Shown piece after piece: positions 40,069-49,320 of a stretch of DNA of 64,000 nt. A program made the translations under genes and the position numbers. Location of the stretch: positions 186,001-250,000 of the forward strand of contig JAUHXK010000007.1 of the NCBI GenBank assembly GCA_030427405.1, given 5' to 3'. The notes under the pieces are model-generated. The model had not been told where the DNA came from, searched no databases, and was given only the letters and a program-made list of their open reading frames with translations. The DNA is from Alphaproteobacteria bacterium (lineage in GTDB: Bacteria > Pseudomonadota > Alphaproteobacteria > Rhodobacterales > Rhodobacteraceae). The first letter of the stretch is position 1. Every line of letters begins with the position of its first letter.

Positions 40069-41965
40069 AAAGCTTGACCTGATCACGATCGGCCGGTCCT
40101 CGGTCGACCTTTACGGCGCGCAGATTGGTGGCCGTCTTGAAGATATGGGCGCCTTCGATAAGTATATCGGCGGCTCGCCGACCAATATCGCCTGCGGTAC
40201 GGCGCGGCTGGGTCTGAAATCGGCCGTGATCACCGGTGTCGGTGACGAGCACATGGGCCGGTTCATCCGCGAACAGCTTGCCCGCGAGGGTGTGAACACG
40301 GACGGGGTCAAAACCGATCCCGACCGCCTGACGGCGCTGGTGCTTCTGGGCATCCGCGACCAGGAACAGTTCCCGCTGATCTTCTATCGCGAGAACTGTG
40401 CCGATATGGGTCTGACCGAGGATGATATCGACCCCGATTTCATCCGTCGGGCGCGCGCGGTTGTGGCGACCGGAACCCATCTCAGCCACCCGCAGGTCGA
40501 GGCGGCAACGCTCAAGGCGCTGCAGGTCGCGCGCGAGGCGGGGATGCAGACGGCGCTGGATATCGACTATCGCCCCAACCTTTGGGGCGTGGCCGGTCAT
40601 GGCGAGGGCGAAAGCCGCTTTGTCGAAAGCGCGGCGGTGACGGCCAAGCTGCAATCGACGCTGCATCTGTTCGACCTGATCGTCGGCACCGAGGAAGAGT
40701 TCCACATCGCAGGTGGTACCACCGACACCATCGCCGCCCTGCGCGCGGTGCGCGCGGTTTCGGGTGCGACGCTGGTCTGCAAACGCGGCGCGGCCGGTGC
40801 TGTGGCCTTTGAAGGCGACATTCCGGACACGTTCGATGAAGGCCAGACCGGACCGGGTTTCCCGATCGAAGTCTTCAACGTTCTGGGCGCGGGCGACGGT
40901 TTCATGTCGGGCCTGTTGCGGGGCTGGCTGGACGGTGAAAATTGGCCGACCGCTCTTAAATACGCCAATGCGTGTGGGGCCTTTGCGGTCAGCCGCCATG
41001 GCTGTACGCCCGCCTATCCCAGCTGGGAAGAGCTTCAGTTTTTCCTTGAGCGCGGTATCAAACGGGCAGATCTGCGCCATGACGCGGAACTGGAGCAGGT
41101 GCATTGGGCAACGAACCGTCCGGGCGATTGGTCCGAGATGCGCGTTTTTGCCTTCGACCATCGCAGCCAGATGGAAGAAATGGACGGCGCGACCCCCGAC
41201 AAGATCGGGCGGTTCAAAGAGCTGTGCCTGGACGCCGCGCTGCAGGTCAAGGACGGCGGCGATGGCTATGGGATCTTGTGCGATGGCCGTCTTGGGCGCG
41301 ACGCGCTGTACAAGGCGACGGGCACCGGCCTGTGGGTCGGCCGACCCGTGGAATGGCCGGGTTCGCGTCCGTTGCGCTATGAACCGCAGCTTGGCCCCGA
41401 TTTTGGTGGTCTTGGCGAATGGCCGCGCGATCAGGTGGTCAAGGCGCTGTGTTTCTGCCACCCCGATGACGACGACGCGATGTGGGCGGATCACCTGTCT
41501 ACCATCGAACGGCTGCATGCGGCGGCCCGGCGCAACAACCTTGAATTCCTGCTCGAGGTTATCCCCTCGAAAGTCGGAGAGGTCGTCGCCGAAACCACGC
41601 CGCTTATCATTCAGCGGTTCTATGACGCGGGTATCTTCCCCGATTGGTGGAAGCTTGAGCCGTTCAAGACCGAAGACGCCTGGCAAAAGGCCGTCGATGC
41701 GATCACCCGCAACGATCCCCGCACGCGTGGTATCGTAGTGCTGGGTCTGGATGCCCCGCAGGACGAGTTGGCCGCAAGCTTTGCGCTGGCGGCGCGGCAA
41801 CCGCTGGTCAAAGGCTTTGCCGTGGGCCGGACCATCTTTGGAAACGCAGCCCGCAATTGGATGGCAGGCCATATCACCGACGGTGAAGCCGTGGCCGAGA
41901 TGAGCGGCAATTTCCAGCAGCTTTGCGCTGTGTGGGACGCCGCGCGCGCCGAGGCGCTGAAGTGA
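40061..41965 (+). CDS. iolC: Bifunctional 5-dehydro-2-deoxygluconokinase / DUF2090 (phosphogluconate aldolase-like)
   Basis: PfkB motifs 'YIGGSPTNIACGTARLG', 'NVLGAGDGFMSGLLRGW' and C-terminal DUF2090 domain. Confidence 0.93.
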   Translation: MSEKLDLITIGRSSVDLYGAQIGGRLEDMGAFDKYIGGSPTNIACGTARLGLKSAVITGVGDEHMGRFIREQLAREGVNTDGVKTDPDRLTALVLLGIRDQEQFPLIFYRENCADMGLTEDDIDPDFIRRARAVVATGTHLSHPQVEAATLKALQVAREAGMQTALDIDYRPNLWGVAGHGEGESRFVESAAVTAKLQSTLHLFDLIVGTEEEFHIAGGTTDTIAALRAVRAVSGATLVCKRGAAGAVAFEGDIPDTFDEGQTGPGFPIEVFNVLGAGDGFMSGLLRGWLDGENWPTALKYANACGAFAVSRHGCTPAYPSWEELQFFLERGIKRADLRHDAELEQVHWATNRPGDWSEMRVFAFDHRSQMEEMDGATPDKIGRFKELCLDAALQVKDGGDGYGILCDGRLGRDALYKATGTGLWVGRPVEWPGSRPLRYEPQLGPDFGGLGEWPRDQVVKALCFCHPDDDDAMWADHLSTIERLHAAARRNNLEFLLEVIPSKVGEVVAETTPLIIQRFYDAGIFPDWWKLEPFKTEDAWQKAVDAITRNDPRTRGIVVLGLDAPQDELAASFALAARQPLVKGFAVGRTIFGNAARNWMAGHITDGEAVAEMSGNFQQLCAVWDAARAEALK

Positions 41966-41966
41966 C

Positions 41967-42060
41967 CATCAGGCGCGGCGGACAGGAAACGATACCAGCG
42001 GCACGGGTTCCACTGACCTCCTGACGGAACGTGCTGCGGTCCTGTCCGCCGCCCCTGATG
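41967..42060 (+). ncRNA. Candidate structured RNA / long imperfect inverted repeat downstream of iolC
   Basis: CATCAGGCGCGGCGGACAGGA ... TCCTGTCCGCCGCCCCTGATG (20/21 complementary), inner stem GCGGCAC/GTGCTGC and GTTCC/GGAAC, 14-nt apical loop containing CCTCCT. Confidence 0.45.
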
Positions 42061-42065
42061 TACAG

Positions 42066-42096
42066 ACGATGGCCCCTCTGGGGCCATCGTTCATTT
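42066..42096 (+). terminator. Terminator-like hairpin
   Basis: ACGATGGCCCC-TCT-GGGGCCATCGT, 11-bp perfect stem, followed by TCATTTC (weak U-tract). Confidence 0.6.
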
Positions 42097-42381
42097 CAGA
42101 CAGATGTGCGGTTACACAGCCCCGGCATCCCGGTTTGGCACGACGGGCCGGGCTATCCAGACGCAGTTTGCACCACCTTCGCTCAATTCCCTACTTGGGC
42201 ACTTCAGCGCGCGACGACATCAGGCACCGCCTTCGCCCCGCACAGGGCGGTGTCCTGTGCGCACGGTTGTGTTAAACGAGGGCAAACTAGAATCGAAAAC
42301 CGCCCCGATGGCCTTGCAACCCGGCTTGAAAATCCCTTGGTCATCATGGAATGGGTCTTGATCGAATGAGAATTTAACGCT

Positions 42382-43389
42382 TTGAAAAATAACGCACAAA
42401 AAGCGTCGCGTTTAAGCGTGGCACCCATGATGGACTGGACCGACCGTCATTGCAGGTACCTGCATCGGCTGCTCAGTCAGCAGGCGCTTTTATATACCGA
42501 AATGGTGACGGCCCCGGCATTGGTGCGGGGTGGGGCGGTGCATTTGCTGGAACATTCCGAGGCCGAGCATCCCGTTGCCCTGCAACTGGGCGGGTCGGAC
42601 CCGCAGGAACTGGCGCAGGCTGCGCGATTGGGGGCCGAAGCCGGGTATGACGAAATCAACCTCAATTGCGGGTGTCCGTCGGACCGGGTGCAATCGGGGA
42701 CCTTTGGCGCGGTCTTGATTAAACAGCCGCACCTGGTTGCCGAATGCGTCGATGCGCTGCGCGGCGCGGTGGATATTGACGTTACGGTCAAATGCCGCAT
42801 CGGCGTCGACACGCAGGAGCCCGAGGAAACGCTGCCGGTGTTTCTGGATCAAATCCGAAACGCAGGCTGCAGCCGCGTGACAATCCATGCACGCAAGGCC
42901 TGGTTGCAGGGGTTGAGCCCCAAGGAAAACCGGGACATTCCGCCGCTGGATTACGCGCTGGTCCACAGGATGAAGGGCGCGTTTCCCGACATGCATATCT
43001 CGATCAACGGTGGTGTTACGAGCTTGGAGCAGGCCGACAAGTTGCTGCAGGGCGGTCTGGACGGCGTCATGATCGGGCGGGCAGCTTATCATCAGCCGGC
43101 GGACATTCTGGCCGACGCGGACCGGGTGATTTTCCACACCGGGGAATCACGCGATGCAACAGATGTCGTGGTCCGGATGCTGCCTTACATTGAACGCCAC
43201 CTGTCCGGGGGAGGGCGGTTGCATCAGATCACGCGGCATATGCTGGGCCTGTTTGCAGGGCGGCCCGGCGCGCGCGCCTGGCGCAGGCTGTTGTCGGAAG
43301 GCGCGGTCCGAGACAATGCAGGCCCCGAGATCGTTCTTGAGGCGCTGGCCCGCGTCGCTCCGACGACCACGACGGAAATCACGGCCTGA
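42382..43389 (+). CDS. dusA: tRNA-dihydrouridine synthase A
   Basis: 'LSVAPMMDWTDRHCRYLHRLLSQQALLYTEMVTAPAL', 'INLNCGCPSDRVQSG', 'ARKAWLQGLSPKENRDIPPLDY'; start appears to be TTG. Confidence 0.95.
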   Translation: MKNNAQKASRLSVAPMMDWTDRHCRYLHRLLSQQALLYTEMVTAPALVRGGAVHLLEHSEAEHPVALQLGGSDPQELAQAARLGAEAGYDEINLNCGCPSDRVQSGTFGAVLIKQPHLVAECVDALRGAVDIDVTVKCRIGVDTQEPEETLPVFLDQIRNAGCSRVTIHARKAWLQGLSPKENRDIPPLDYALVHRMKGAFPDMHISINGGVTSLEQADKLLQGGLDGVMIGRAAYHQPADILADADRVIFHTGESRDATDVVVRMLPYIERHLSGGGRLHQITRHMLGLFAGRPGARAWRRLLSEGAVRDNAGPEIVLEALARVAPTTTTEITA

Positions 43390-43418
43390 AGGGTCAAGTG
43401 GGAAGGAATAGGGGATTG

Positions 43419-44243
43419 ATGTCCGAGACGATGTTGCTGGCCCAGATGCTGGGGCTTTTGCTGGCAATCGGGGCCCTGGCCGGTGTTCTGGCCGGATTGC
43501 TGGGGGTCGGTGGCGGGATCGTTCTTGTCCCGGCGTTTTTCTATGCGTTCCAGACCCTGGGCTATGGCGGGCCGCAGCTTATGCAATTGTGTCTTGCGAC
43601 CTCTTTGGCCACGATCATCGTGACCTCGGTCCGGTCGGTTCTTGCCCATAACCGCAAGGGGGCGGTTGACTGGGATATCCTGCGCGGGTGGGGGCCTGGC
43701 ATAGCCGTCGGAGCAATCGTCGGTGTCCTGGTCGCGTCATCCCTGCGCACCGAGGCCTTGCAGGCCCTGTTCGGTATTCTGGGTATGGTCATCGGCGCTT
43801 ATCTGGGGCTGGGGCGGTCCGAATGGCGGCTTGCGGATGCTATGCCAAAAGGGGTGGCCAGGGCGGCGCTGTCGCCATTGGTCGGCTTCCTGTCGGTTCT
43901 CATGGGGATCGGTGGGGGCAGTTTTGGCGTTCCGCTCATGAGCCTGTACAACACACCCATCCACAGGGCGGTTGCCACCGCGGCCGGGTTTGGCGTGATC
44001 ATTGCGGTGCCATCGGTACTGGGCTTTCTGTTCCTCGACATCGCGCCCGACCATCGTCCGCCGCTGACGATCGGCGCGGTCAACCTGATTGCCTTTGGCA
44101 TTGTCATCACTATGACAACGATCACCGCCCCGTGGGGGGTGAAGCTGGCGCATTCGATGGACCCCAAGCCGTTGAAACGGGTTTTTGCCGTGTTCCTGAC
44201 ATTGGTTGCCCTCAACATGCTGCGCAAAGCGCTGGGGTATTGA
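43419..44243 (+). CDS. TSUP / TauE-SafE family permease
   Basis: 'GVLAGLLGVGGGIVLVPAFFYAF' and 'MGIGGGSFGVPLMSLYNTPIHRAVATAAGFG' duplicated glycine motifs. Confidence 0.92.
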   Translation: MSETMLLAQMLGLLLAIGALAGVLAGLLGVGGGIVLVPAFFYAFQTLGYGGPQLMQLCLATSLATIIVTSVRSVLAHNRKGAVDWDILRGWGPGIAVGAIVGVLVASSLRTEALQALFGILGMVIGAYLGLGRSEWRLADAMPKGVARAALSPLVGFLSVLMGIGGGSFGVPLMSLYNTPIHRAVATAAGFGVIIAVPSVLGFLFLDIAPDHRPPLTIGAVNLIAFGIVITMTTITAPWGVKLAHSMDPKPLKRVFAVFLTLVALNMLRKALGY

Positions 44244-44440
44244 ACGGCTTTCCCGAAAGGGGATGCGTCCGTTTTTTCTGTAACCCTGCCAACCGGTCCC
44301 GGCGCGGCACCGCGATTGCGTGCAATTCCTGGCACGCCGTGCAACGACGGCCAAAGCCGGGCCGGATGGTCGGATGATCGCCTATTTCAGACCCGGTGCT
44401 TTCGCCGGTCTGGCCGAATGGATCGAAACCGCCTAACGTC

Positions 44441-44464
44441 CCTCCATTGTTAAAACGTTGGAGG
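44441..44464 (+). promoter_or_regulatory. SD-sequestering hairpin in 5' UTR
   Basis: CCTCCA-TTGTTAAAACGT-TGGAGG, 3' arm contains the GGAGG SD 8 nt before ATG 44473; followed by TTTTT. Confidence 0.55.
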
Positions 44465-44472
44465 TTTTTCAG

Positions 44473-45201
44473 ATGATTACGGTGCACAAGAATTCTGACG
44501 GAGCCCTGATCGAGGTCGAACTTTCGGGCGAAGTGACCAGTGCAGATTATGCCTCGTCGCTGGTGCCGGCCATCGAATCCGCGCTTGCCGAGCATGACAC
44601 CGTGCGCCTGCTGGCAATCGTCGGAGAAGAGTTCAAGGGCTATGATCTGGGCGCGGCCTGGTCCGATACCAAGCTGGGGCTCAGCCACTGGCGCGGTTTC
44701 GACCGCATTGGCGTGGTCGCAGATCAGGGCTGGGTGCAGACCAGTATCCGGCTGGCCGCGCCAATCCTGCCCTGTCCGGTCCAGATATTCGAGATGTCCG
44801 AGCTTGAGGCCGCGCGCCGCTGGCTGCGCGAATCCCTGGGCGCAATTCATGTCACTGATCTGGGTGGGCCGTGCGTTCAGATCAGCCTTTTGGGCAAGCT
44901 GGGCCCCGAAGATTACAAACAGGCCGGGCGGGATCTTGATGCATTGCTTGCACAGCGCGACGGCTTTCGCCTGTTGATTGACCTGCGCGAATTTGATGGC
45001 TGGCAGGGGCTGACGGCCATTGCTGCCCATGTCAGGCTGGCGGGCGGGCATATCGGTCTGCTGGACCGCGCCGCGATTGTCGGTGACAAGGCTTGGCAAC
45101 GCATGGCGCAGCGGGTGGCCAGCCATATCCTGGGCGCACGGACCGAATTTTTCGCGTCAGACGAGATTGAAAACGCCAAGTCCTGGCTTGCCTCGGGCTG
45201 A
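44473..45201 (+). CDS. Tandem SpoIIAA/STAS-like domain protein
   Basis: Two consecutive repeats: '...GYDLGAAWSDTKLGLSHWRGFDRIGVVADQGWVQ' and '...GWQGLTAIAAHVRLAGGHIGLLDRAAIVGDKAWQ'. Confidence 0.75.
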   Translation: MITVHKNSDGALIEVELSGEVTSADYASSLVPAIESALAEHDTVRLLAIVGEEFKGYDLGAAWSDTKLGLSHWRGFDRIGVVADQGWVQTSIRLAAPILPCPVQIFEMSELEAARRWLRESLGAIHVTDLGGPCVQISLLGKLGPEDYKQAGRDLDALLAQRDGFRLLIDLREFDGWQGLTAIAAHVRLAGGHIGLLDRAAIVGDKAWQRMAQRVASHILGARTEFFASDEIENAKSWLASG

Positions 45202-45237
45202 GGCAGATCAGAACCCGGCGCGCAGGGTGTGGCCGCG

Positions 45238-45471
45238 TCAGGCGCGGTCTATCCGTGCCGCACGCCCACCGCGCCGCTTGGCCAGCCGGGGTTTGCGTTC
45301 TGGCAGGGCGCTCATGATTTCAGCCCGTTCCGAGCTGTCCATTTTGGACCAGCGCGTGATTTCGTCGATGGTGCGGTAACAGCCGGTACAGATCTTTTCG
45401 GTGGGATGCACGACACAGATCTGGATGCACGGGCTTTCGACCTCGTCCCTTTTCCAAACCATGTTCGTCAT
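45238..45471 (-). CDS. DUF1289 protein
   Basis: 'ESPCIQICVVHPTEKICTGCYRTIDEITRWSKMDSSERAEIM' four-Cys motif. Confidence 0.9.
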   Translation of the reverse strand: MTNMVWKRDEVESPCIQICVVHPTEKICTGCYRTIDEITRWSKMDSSERAEIMSALPERKPRLAKRRGGRAARIDRA

Positions 45472-45488
45472 CTGCGCTCTCCGACAGC

Positions 45489-45953
45489 TTACAGCGCGCG
45501 CAACCGATCCAGCGCCCCTTGCAGGATATAACCCGCAGCGACGTGATCGATAACCTGTCCGCGACGTTTTCGGGTCGTATCCGCCTCGAGCAGTGCCTTT
45601 TCTGCCGCAACCGTGCTGAGCCGCTCGTCCCAAAACCCGACCGGCAGGTCCGTCAGGCGCGACAGGTTGCGGGCAAATGCACGTGTCGACTGACATCGGG
45701 GGCCTTCGGTGCCGTCCATGTTCTTGGGCAGGCCCAGAACAATCCCGCCTATTTCCCGGTGGGCCGCAAGTTCCAGAAGGCGCGCGGAATCCAATGTGAA
45801 TTTCTTGCGCCGCACGGTTTCGATCGGACTGGCTATGCCGCGCATCCGATCGGACACGGCGACGCCGATTGTCTTTTCGCCAAGATCCAACCCCATCAGC
45901 GCGTGCATTGGTTGCAGGGCAGCGGCAAAATCTTCGAACTGATCGTGGATCAT
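45489..45953 (-). CDS. ruvX: Holliday junction resolvase RuvX (YqgF)
   Basis: 'MGLDLGEKTIGVAVSD', 'IGGIVLGLPKNMDGTEGPRCQSTRAFARNL', 'FWDERLSTVAAEKAL'. Confidence 0.95.
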   Translation of the reverse strand: MIHDQFEDFAAALQPMHALMGLDLGEKTIGVAVSDRMRGIASPIETVRRKKFTLDSARLLELAAHREIGGIVLGLPKNMDGTEGPRCQSTRAFARNLSRLTDLPVGFWDERLSTVAAEKALLEADTTRKRRGQVIDHVAAGYILQGALDRLRAL

Positions 45954-47179
45954 TGGGGCAGTCCCGCCTGCCGGGCGGCGGCTTCGATCATTTGCAGCGC
46001 CTCCGCATTGCCTGCGAAAACAGTTTGTGCCTCGTCCACGATGCCGCTTGCGCGGTCGGTTTCACCGATCACACCCAGCGCGGCAATCAGCCGGGCCCAT
46101 TCCTCGGGCGACCCGCCTTCGGTCGCAAGACGATCCGAAAGCTGGTTCACCATACCCCGGATCATTTCCTGACGCTCGGCATCGCTCAGTTCTGCGGCGG
46201 CCTCCATGTCGTCCTGGCTGGGACCGGGCGGCATTTCCGCCGGGGGGATATCGGGGGCGTTGAAGGCACCCGCGCGGAAGGCAAGGTCGTCAATCTGGGC
46301 GCGGATGGCGTCGGCCCAGGGCGCACCGGCCGGGGCGTGTTGCAATGTGTTCAGCCACAGGCTGTAGGCCAGGTCGGGGCGCCCGGTCTGCGCCAGCATC
46401 TGGCCCCAGTAATACCGTGCCGGACCATGATCGGGGTCGCGTTGCAAAGCTTGCTCCAGCGCGATTTCGGCCTCGGGCGAGACATAACCGCTCGTCGCAA
46501 GGATCATCATTTCCGCGAGGTTCGAATAGACATCGGCCGATGTGTCCGGGGCAGACAATTCGGCAACCCGCTGTTGCGCGGCATAGGCTGCCTTGAAATT
46601 CCCGGCATTTGCCTCGTGCTGGGCAAGCAGGGTATGCCCTTGCAGATCATCGGGCCGCGCGGCAACGGTTTCGCGTAATTGTTCCAACAGCTTGACATAG
46701 CTTTCTTCAAGTTGCGGCGCGGCAAAGGGGGTGGCCAGTTCCTCGGCATCCGCCTGGCTGGGCCGGTTCTGACGCAGGTCCTCGGCCCGTTCCAATCGCT
46801 GCGACAAAGGCATGTCCGGCAGGCCGACAGCCCCCAGTTTCTGATAAAGAAACAGCGCGCCGCCGATCAGGACCGCCGAAACGGCCAATACCGTGACACC
46901 GGACACAAGGCGCGACGGCCCGGCACCGCCCGAACCGGCGCGCAGTTGCGCATCGGCGGCCAGGATCCGGCGCGAGATCTCGGTCCTTACCCTTTCGGCA
47001 TCGGCCGAGCCGATGACACCGCGGGCCAGGTCACGGTCGACGCCGGCCAGCTGTTCGCGATAGACCCGCAGGTCATAAGCCGCCGCAGGCTCGCCGCCCT
47101 GCCGCCCGCGCAACAGGAACAGTCCTAGAAACGCCGCGATCAAAACGGCGGTCAAGATGATCAGAACCTCAAAAGACAT
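45950..47179 (-). CDS. ccmI: c-type cytochrome biogenesis protein CcmI
   Basis: N-terminal TM, 'YDLRVYREQLAGVDRDLARGVIGSADAERVRTEISRRIL', TPR-containing C-terminus. Confidence 0.9.
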   Translation of the reverse strand: MSFEVLIILTAVLIAAFLGLFLLRGRQGGEPAAAYDLRVYREQLAGVDRDLARGVIGSADAERVRTEISRRILAADAQLRAGSGGAGPSRLVSGVTVLAVSAVLIGGALFLYQKLGAVGLPDMPLSQRLERAEDLRQNRPSQADAEELATPFAAPQLEESYVKLLEQLRETVAARPDDLQGHTLLAQHEANAGNFKAAYAAQQRVAELSAPDTSADVYSNLAEMMILATSGYVSPEAEIALEQALQRDPDHGPARYYWGQMLAQTGRPDLAYSLWLNTLQHAPAGAPWADAIRAQIDDLAFRAGAFNAPDIPPAEMPPGPSQDDMEAAAELSDAERQEMIRGMVNQLSDRLATEGGSPEEWARLIAALGVIGETDRASGIVDEAQTVFAGNAEALQMIEAAARQAGLPQ

Positions 47180-47354
47180 GGTCCCTCCGAAATCGTTGCC
47201 CAGACTTAGACCTGTGCGGCGATGGAAAAAAGGGACAAATGGCCGCGAATGGGCGTCATGTCGCAATAGTGCGATATTGTGGCGTTGTCCGGCGGGGGTA
47301 TGATGGCATCACGCGGCATATCTGCGCCCAATAACGAACCGGACGGATTCGCTC

Positions 47355-48599
47355 ATGAGACATTACTCTGCCTTTGCTGTTGCCCGAGAAGCGCTGCGCT
47401 ATCACACCGGGTGGGAACGGGCCTGGCGCTCGCCCGAACCGAAGAAACGGTATGACGTGATCATCGTCGGTGCTGGCGGCCATGGCCTGGCAACCGCGTA
47501 TTACCTGGGCAAGAACTACGGCATTCAGAATGTCGCCGTCATCGAAAAGGGCTGGCTGGGCGGTGGCAACACCGGCCGGAATACGACCATCATCCGGTCG
47601 AATTACCTTCAGGACCCTTCGGCGGCGATCTATGAAAAGGCCCGCGACCTCTATGAGAATCTCAGCCAGGAGCTGAACTATAACGTCATGTTCAGCCCGC
47701 GCGGCGTGATGATGCTGGCCCAGACCCAGCACGAGATTCGCGGCTATCAGCGCACGGCCCACGCCAACGCCTTGCAAGGGGTCAAAACCGAATGGATCAC
47801 ACCTGAACGCGTCAAGAAACTGGTTCCGATCATCAATATCGACGGCCCCCGCTATCCGGTTCTGGGGGCGCTGTGGCAGGAACGCGGCGGCACGGCCCGC
47901 CACGACGCGGTGGCCTGGGGCTATGCACGCGCATGTTCGGCGATGGGCATGGATATCATCCAGCAATGCGAAGTCACCGGTGTCCGGTCTGAAAACGGCC
48001 GTGTTGTCGGCGTTGATACAACCAAGGGCGCCATCGACTGCGACAAGTTGGGCATCATCGTTGCCGGCCACTCGGGGCAGTTGGCGCAGATGGCAGGGTT
48101 CCGTCTGCCACTCGAGGCCATCGCGCTGCAGGCGCTGGTGTCCGAGCCGATCAAACCGTGCATGGACGTGGTCGTCATGGCCAACACCGTTCACGGCTAC
48201 ATGTCGCAATCCGACAAGGGCGAAATGGTCATCGGCGGCGGCACCGACGGGTTCAACAACTACACCCAGCGCGGCAGTTTCCATCATATCGAGGAAACCG
48301 TGCGCGCATTGGTCGAAACCTTCCCGATGATTTCGCGCCTCAAGATGCTGCGCCAATGGGGCGGGATTGTAGATATGACAGGCGACCGGTCTCCGATTCT
48401 GTCCAAAACCCCCCTGCAGGGATGCTTCATCAACGGCGGATGGGGGACAGGGGGGTTCAAGGCGATCCCCGGTTCTGGCTGGGGCATGGCACAGCTGATG
48501 GCCACCGGCCATTCATCACTGACCGAAGCCTTCACGCTCGACCGCTTCAAAGAGGGCCGGTTCATCGACGAAAGCGTCGCCGCCGGGGTGGCGCATTGA
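47355..48599 (+). CDS. soxB: Sarcosine oxidase subunit beta
   Basis: 'YDVIIVGAGGHGLATAYYLGKNYGIQNVAVIEKGWLGGGNTGRNTTIIRSNYL'; followed by soxD, soxA and soxG. Confidence 0.97.
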   Translation: MRHYSAFAVAREALRYHTGWERAWRSPEPKKRYDVIIVGAGGHGLATAYYLGKNYGIQNVAVIEKGWLGGGNTGRNTTIIRSNYLQDPSAAIYEKARDLYENLSQELNYNVMFSPRGVMMLAQTQHEIRGYQRTAHANALQGVKTEWITPERVKKLVPIINIDGPRYPVLGALWQERGGTARHDAVAWGYARACSAMGMDIIQQCEVTGVRSENGRVVGVDTTKGAIDCDKLGIIVAGHSGQLAQMAGFRLPLEAIALQALVSEPIKPCMDVVVMANTVHGYMSQSDKGEMVIGGGTDGFNNYTQRGSFHHIEETVRALVETFPMISRLKMLRQWGGIVDMTGDRSPILSKTPLQGCFINGGWGTGGFKAIPGSGWGMAQLMATGHSSLTEAFTLDRFKEGRFIDESVAAGVAH

Positions 48600-48654
48600 T
48601 GGTGAACCTGCAGGCTCATGTCAGGCCACACCCGGCCCGCCAAAGAGGTGCGTG

Positions 48655-48984
48655 ATGGCCTATTCCGAGATCATGGCCGAAACCATGCGCGCCGATTTGG
48701 GGGTCGAGCCGGGGCTGTCCGAAAAAAGGATGTTCGGCGGTCTGTGTTTTCTGCTCCATGGCAACATGGTCTGCGGCATTACCAAGGACGGCGCGATGTA
48801 TCGCCCCGGCAAGGACCGCGAGGCCGAGGCCCTGAAGGCCGGGGCCCAGCCGATTTCTTTCACCGGTCGCCCGATGGGCGGGATGGTCGAGGTCGACGCC
48901 GGCGCCTTCGAAGATGCCGACCTGCGCATGAAACTAACCGAAATGTCGCTGGCCCATGCCGCCAGCCTGCCGCCAAAAGGATGA
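48655..48984 (+). CDS. TfoX/Sxy N-terminal domain protein
   Basis: 'LGVEPGLSEKRMFGGLCFLLHGNMVCGITKDGAMYRPGKD'. Confidence 0.88.
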   Translation: MAYSEIMAETMRADLGVEPGLSEKRMFGGLCFLLHGNMVCGITKDGAMYRPGKDREAEALKAGAQPISFTGRPMGGMVEVDAGAFEDADLRMKLTEMSLAHAASLPPKG

Positions 48985-48988
48985 ACCG

Positions 48989-49318
48989 ATGCTGATCCTG
49001 AATTGCCCCTATTGCGGCGTGGACGCCGAAGAAACCGAACTGGCCGCCGGAGGCGAGGCGCATCTGAAACGTTTTGGCCCGGGGTCTTCGGACGACGAAT
49101 TCCACGACTACCTGTTCATGCGCGAAAACCCCAAGGGCGTGCATTTCGAACGCTGGCGCCACGCTAACGGGTGCGGCAAGTGGTTCCACGCGGCCCGCTG
49201 CACCCAGACGCTCGAAGTATTTGGAACCTACTCCGCCCAAACCTCGGAACCGCCACAAGCGATCAAGGACGCAATCAGCGCCAGACGCCCCGGCTGGACC
49301 TGGAGAGACCTGTCCTGA
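48989..49318 (+). CDS. soxD: Sarcosine oxidase subunit delta
   Basis: 'MLILNCPYCGVDAEETELAAGGEAHLKRFGPGSSDDEFHDYLFMRENPKGVHFERWRHANGCGKWFHAAR'. Confidence 0.96.
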   Translation: MLILNCPYCGVDAEETELAAGGEAHLKRFGPGSSDDEFHDYLFMRENPKGVHFERWRHANGCGKWFHAARCTQTLEVFGTYSAQTSEPPQAIKDAISARRPGWTWRDLS

Positions 49319-49320
49319 TG

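Noticed and set aside
39992-41872. 626-aa open frame on the - strand
   Set aside because: Antisense to iolC-DUF2090, which carries conserved PfkB motifs.
42120-42381. Short + strand ORFs (68-112 aa) between iolC and dusA
   Set aside because: No SD or domain support, overlapping in several frames; the region is better explained as noncoding with hairpins.
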